Positions 59,835 to 64,000 of a stretch of DNA of 64,000 nt are shown here, in pieces (positions within the stretch are counted from its first letter, which is position 1; each line of letters begins with the position of its first letter). Both the position numbers and the translations under genes were made by a program. This stretch comes from Proteles cristata cristata (Eukaryota > Chordata > Mammalia > Carnivora > Hyaenidae), in NCBI GenBank assembly GCA_017311185.1, contig JAESUZ010003283.1, forward strand, positions 642,501-706,500. The letters run 5' to 3'. A model generated the notes under the pieces. The model did not search any database. It saw only the letters and a list, made by a program, of their open reading frames with translations, and was not told the origin of the DNA.

Positions 59835-60195
59835 TCTTCTGTTCTTCGCAAGACTTGTTCCTTGTTCAGAATTCAAGACAAGTGTGTTTTGTGCCACCAA
59901 GCTTTCATGCAAAACACCCCATCGCTTTCTTCTCCTGGAAAGCTCATTTTTCAAAATCTAGCTCAACGGGCTCCCATGAAGCTTGTCTGTCCCACCCAAT
60001 AGAGTTAATCTCTCCTTCCTTGGTGTCATCTATGTACATAGTCCCTACATTACAGCATTTTAAATATTTTATGGAAATTTGTGAGTCTATATTTCCTACC
60101 AAACAGCCAGTGCCTTGAAAGCAAACACTTTAATTTATTTATCTATGCATTCTCTAGCATAGTGTCCACCACATTGTAGGTGCAAGAGTAATTTA
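59835..60195 (+). repeat. L2 LINE 3' end, sense
   Basis: ctggaaagctcatttttcaa, aatctagctcaacgggctcc, cagccagtgccttgaaagca, ctctagcatagtgtccacca and attgtaggtgcaaga run to the L2 3' end. Two overlapping frames (69 and 87 codons) are remnants or chance. Confidence 0.75.
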
Positions 60196-60199
60196 ATAC

Positions 60200-61201
60200 T
60201 GAGAAGATCCCTCCTTTTCATTTTCACACAAATATTGAGGACTCCCTAATATGTTATATAAAGAATTTCCTTATTATTTGGTGAATGGACAAAGCTGAGT
60301 TTTAGATTAAAGTTGGAAGATTGTTATAGACCAAGCTGAGCTATCCCTGTGTGTAGGCAGAGTGGACTCAGGCTTAAAGGCAAGTCCCTCTGATATCACC
60401 CCCACTACCTTTGATGAAAACCCATCTGTTTTGGAAAGGTCTCTATTAAAATACAAATGTTTACACATGCAGTTGGTAACTTATTCGATAACATAGACTA
60501 GAACAGGACCTGAGAACTTGAAACAGAGCAAGGAAAGAAGGATAAGAAAGCCCTATGGCTTGAGTCCTGTACAGAGAGAGGAGGTGAATGTGAGCAAGCA
60601 ATCCGATGGGAAGGCCCACGTCCACAAAAAAAGCACTGGGTAATCAAAGGAACACCAGAGCTTAACTTCACTGGTGTAACAGTTCTACCTAGGTCAAGCC
60701 AGCCCTAACCAAAGATCAGTGCCAAATTTGGGAGCGTACAAAAGAAATTCCACCCAGTCTCTTGAATTTCTAAAGTGAGAACACATTCACATGTTAAATG
60801 TTAATATAATAACTTCAGTTTTCCAGATTGCTTTTTAATAAGACAGAGAATGAAATAAGAGATGTTTATAGCTGTCAGTGAAAACTTTAAAATATAGTAT
60901 ATTCTATAACCCTATTGGAAATGAAAATGCAGTAAGATCATGATTGAGATTTCAAACAATGGCAGAAACTGGATTTGGGATTATAGGGACTTATTTTTAA
61001 AAAGAAATCGTAACTAAGCAATCATAGAGGTTAAACCCTCAGCACTCTCTGCCCTTCTCGTTATTCTGTGTGTGGTATACCAGCTTGGAAGGGCAAAGAG
61101 GAAAATCTACACAAAGAGTTTAAAAAACAAATGTGAATACCTTTCTTTGGCACTAACTAGCTCTAAGAATAATGGAAAATTTAAAAAGAAAACCAGACAG
61201 T
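60200..61201. other. Unassigned sequence
   Basis: 60300-60780 has mixed composition with no recognised family; the rest is AT-rich. No gene features. Confidence 0.35.
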
Positions 61202-61209
61202 TGTCTTTA

Positions 61210-61492
61210 TTTTTATTTTTTTCAGTCTAGTATAATTAACATACACTGTTACATTAGTTTCAGGTACGGAATATAGTGCTTCAGCAGTTCTATTCATTAC
61301 TCAGTGTTCATCATGATGCCTGGACTCTTCCTCCCCATCACTCATCTCACCTCTCACGTCATCCACATCCCCGCTAGCAACCACCAGATTGTTCTCTATA
61401 TTGGGGAGTCTGCGGGGTTTACTTTTTTTCCTTGTTTGTTTGTTTCTTAAATCCCACGTATGAGTGAGATCGTATATTTTTCTGTCTTTAAA
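61210..61492 (-). mobile_element. 5'-truncated carnivore L1 3' end, antisense
   Basis: T-rich start, then tagtataattaacatacact, ttacattagtttcaggtacg, gtgttcatcatgatgcctgg and cacgtatgagtgagatcgta, which is the reverse of the L1 3' UTR. Short flanks tgtcttta (61202-61209 and 61493-61500) fit a target duplication. Confidence 0.85.
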
Positions 61493-61947
61493 TCTTAATT
61501 ACTCTCTGTAGATATCTACTATGGATTTCTGAACAGCAAGAATTATAAATCCATGACCCCTTCTCAAAAAATAAAATAATAAGTGGGTAAACCCACTCAT
61601 AGATAGACTACAAATAATAAAGGCTGGAGAAAGATCAGAAGATCACTACTTAAACCTAGTGATAATTAAAGCAGAGGCCGGGATCTGCTTTATAAAATGG
61701 ATTTAAACAAATTAAATGCTTTAAAAAATCTTGTCTGGGTATACTTTTACTTATATTTATGTTAGTTTTCATCTACCTAATAATGACAAAAAGAGTAGAG
61801 TTTTTTCATAGCAATTAATACAGAATATAAGGGAAATAAGTTTTAAAGCATCAAATGAATAAAACATTAAAATATAAAAGTTTAATTAAAGTTTAAGAAT
61901 AAGTTTAGAGTTTAGATGTGTTTGGGTCTCGAAGTTCATTTTGTTCA

Positions 61948-62062
61948 TCATCTTATTATAAACGAGGAAACTGAGGCCCACATAGAAGGCCACCTATTCA
62001 TCATCACCCAGTTGTGAAGCAAGGACTAATCAGAAACTGTTGGGTCTCAGATTCATGCTTTT
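61948..62062 (-). repeat. MIR fragment, antisense
   Basis: ttataaacgaggaaactgag, gcccacatagaaggccacct and agttgtgaagcaaggactaa followed by tctcagattcatgct fit antisense MIR. Confidence 0.8.
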
Positions 62063-62194
62063 AATTCGAGCAAACTACAGTCTGCAAATTAAATTATAAC
62101 TGCTCTCTGGATGGTTTGTACATTTTTTAAAGTTGAAAAAAACTAAAAAGTGTAATATTTTGTGGTACATTAAAATTATGTAAAATTTGAACTC

Positions 62195-62238
62195 CAGTAT
62201 ATATACATGTATATATATGTATGCATATATATATAAAG
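62195..62238. repeat. (TA)n/(TGTA)n simple repeat
   Basis: Imperfect tatata/tgta units (tatatacatgtatatatatg). Confidence 0.9.
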
Positions 62239-62239
62239 T

Positions 62240-62756
62240 TTTATCAAAAAACAGCCACACCTAAGTCATTTGTGTATTGTTATGCTTGCTCTTACACAAC
62301 AAACAAGAGCTGAGTAGTTGTAACAAAGACAATTGCAAGACAAGCTAAAAATACTTACCTGACTCTTTACAGAAAAGGTTAGTTGACTGCTGTCTCAAAA
62401 AATGAATTTAAGAAGTCAGTCCTGAAGCCACCATTCTGATTTCACCAGTCAAAAAACGAAAACAGTACATTTCCAATTAATCAATCTCAGATTTTCAAAT
62501 GTATTCAAAAGCACATATATGCTTATTTTCTGTACTACTTAGGACTGAATCGTTCTTTGTTTTAGGCAAATTGATTTGGTTGCGTGGAATAAAGACCCAT
62601 TCACATGAACTTAAGCAAAAGAGAATACTAAGGATACACCTGGAAATCAAGGAAATCCAGAATTACAAGACATCATTGAAAAGGCTTTACAAGGGCTGAA
62701 GCAAAAGGGTATTTCTGAATTGTAGCGGACTCTTGCTACTTTAGATGCAAGCAATT
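62240..62756. other. Unassigned sequence
   Basis: No recognised repeat. A 66-codon frame at 62499-62699 lacks motifs. Confidence 0.35.
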
Positions 62757-62769
62757 AAGGACCTTTTTC

Positions 62770-62935
62770 TGGGGCGCCTGTGTGGCTCAGTCGGTTAAGT
62801 GTCTGACTTTGGCTCGGGTCATGATCTCACAGTTTGGGGGTTTGAGCCCCTCATCAGGGACAGCTGGCTCAGAGCCTGGACTTGCTTCAGATTCTTTATC
62901 TCCCTCTCTCTCTGGCCCTCCCCTGCTCACGCTGA

Positions 62936-62967
<32 letters not shown>

Positions 62968-62991
62968 TAAATAAAACATTAAGTAAAAGAA
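62770..62991 (+). mobile_element. Felid tRNA-derived SINE
   Basis: Head ggggcgcctgtgtggctcag, body ggctcagagcctggacttgc, long (CT)n, gaaaaataaataaaac tail. Flanks aaggacctttttc (62757-62769) and aagaacctttttc (62992-63004) differ at one base. Confidence 0.97.
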
Positions 62992-63004
62992 AAGAACCTT
63001 TTTC

Positions 63005-64000
63005 CAAGAGCTCTGTCGTCCTTGATACAGCCATACTCCTCAGGAGTATTTCTTTTTCTCCTAACAACAACTGGCTTTGTGGATTTATTTTCACTCTACA
63101 CTACTTGAATGGTCCCATGCATGTGCTCTAGTCTGATATCAGCTTTCACAAATTGGTAGGTATAGCAGTTGTGATTAACTGAGTTGATTCTTGAGGCGGT
63201 TAGTAACCTAAGTACACAAAAATGCATATGTTTGGCTTAACCACACTTTATTCTAACTAATGCGCTCCTGGGAATCCTGTGATCTGGCTTCCCTAAAATC
63301 AAGAATTCACAGTTTCAGTCATCCATGGTTCAGAAGATGGCGGCTTAGGAATAATTCCATCAGGCCATGGGAACGGTGTTTAATGAGAAACCGTGTAGGG
63401 TTATTATCCCCCAAAATGTTTCCTCTTGGTTTACATACATGATATTTTTCTCTATAGCTAGATTTTACATCTCTTTAGGAAAGAAATCGCTCTACTTCTA
63501 TATCCGTGATTGTATTTAATAGAACTTATTTATGGATGCTCCACTTGGTTGTGGCATGAATGATTATTTCTCAGCCACTATCAGAAATCAATCAACAGAC
63601 TTCAGATTATTCAAAACTAAAAAGATTTAAAATTAACAATCATGGAAATTCATTAGGTTTGTCTTTAAGTAAAATATGAGCATTATGTGTGCTCATTTTT
63701 TTTCCTTAATATGTAAGTATCAGAATCAGCCCTCTGCTTTGGTTCAAAAGAGAGGTTTTTATTTTAATGTTTCACATTAGAATGGAAAAACTTATGACCA
63801 TAAGAGTGTAGTTTTAGAGAAAACAAGGATTCTAGAAATAGGTTGAAAATAAGTAAATTCAGAGAAATATTATACATACTAATGACTGCTTTTTTTCTTC
63901 TCAAGTGCAAGAATAATAGCAAATAAGAAACTGACTACCTGGGCTTATCACATAGGATATCTCAAAATTTCAGAATTCTTATCTTTGGTGGCCCTGAATC
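63005..64000. other. Unassigned AT-rich sequence to the window end
   Basis: No recognised gene or repeat. The 60-codon frame at 63260-63442 is judged to be chance. Confidence 0.35.

Noticed and set aside
62782..62970. Frames with Leu-Ser-Leu-Ser runs (also at 23856, 27794, 17956, 56927)
   Set aside because: All lie inside SINEs; the runs are the CT-rich tract in translation.

Overview
This window is nuclear DNA from a carnivoran mammal, most likely a cat (Felidae). The main evidence is a dispersed family of about 220-bp tRNA-derived SINEs (27 recognised copies, 15 on + and 12 on -). Their head reads like ggggcgcctgggtggctcag, a middle part carries gagcctggagcctg, and they end in a CT-rich stretch and an A-rich aaataaat tail. 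This is the felid branch of the CAN-SINE (SINEC) family. The 3' ends of carnivore LINE-1 elements (near 42.4, 54.2-55.0 and 61.2 kb) agree. The sequence is AT-rich, shows no CpG island and has no long reading frame.

I find no protein-coding gene, exon, rRNA or functional tRNA that I can support. The open frames present are at most about 132 codons and fall in repeats, microsatellites or featureless AT-rich sequence. The window reads as a gene desert or the inside of a very large intron. The annotation is therefore mostly a map of transposable elements, microsatellites and unassigned blocks.

Layout. 0-9 kb: old L2 and MIR fragments, two SINEs and a long quiet stretch. 9-16 kb: L2 fragments, one cut by a SINE, and a complete small Tigger-like DNA transposon with recognisable ends at 13.95-14.41 kb. 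16-25 kb: SINEs including one with a perfect 17-bp target duplication, MIRs, a 42-bp tandem duplication and quiet blocks, one of which may be conserved noncoding sequence. 25-28 kb: old L1 tails, one split by a SINE, then a TG/AGTG microsatellite and an inverted SINE pair. 28-36 kb: AT-rich, repeat-poor sequence holding a 5' half of a tRNA-Glu and a faint diverged duplication. 36-44 kb: a decayed L1, three SINEs in a row, a MER5 fragment, L2 and a GATA/CATA microsatellite. 44.25-50.64 kb: an ERV-type LTR split by an antisense, nearly full-length old L1, itself cut by five SINEs. 51.4-52.2 kb: a second, antisense LTR. 53-56 kb: a composite of L1 pieces. 56-64 kb: SINEs, L2, MER5A, MIR and a truncated antisense L1.

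There are no genes acting together here. The interest lies in insertion order, target duplications, length-variable repeats and a few unexplained duplications. Family names rest on my recall of consensus sequences, without an alignment, so subfamily names are withheld where unsure. I found no convincing previously undescribed biological system.
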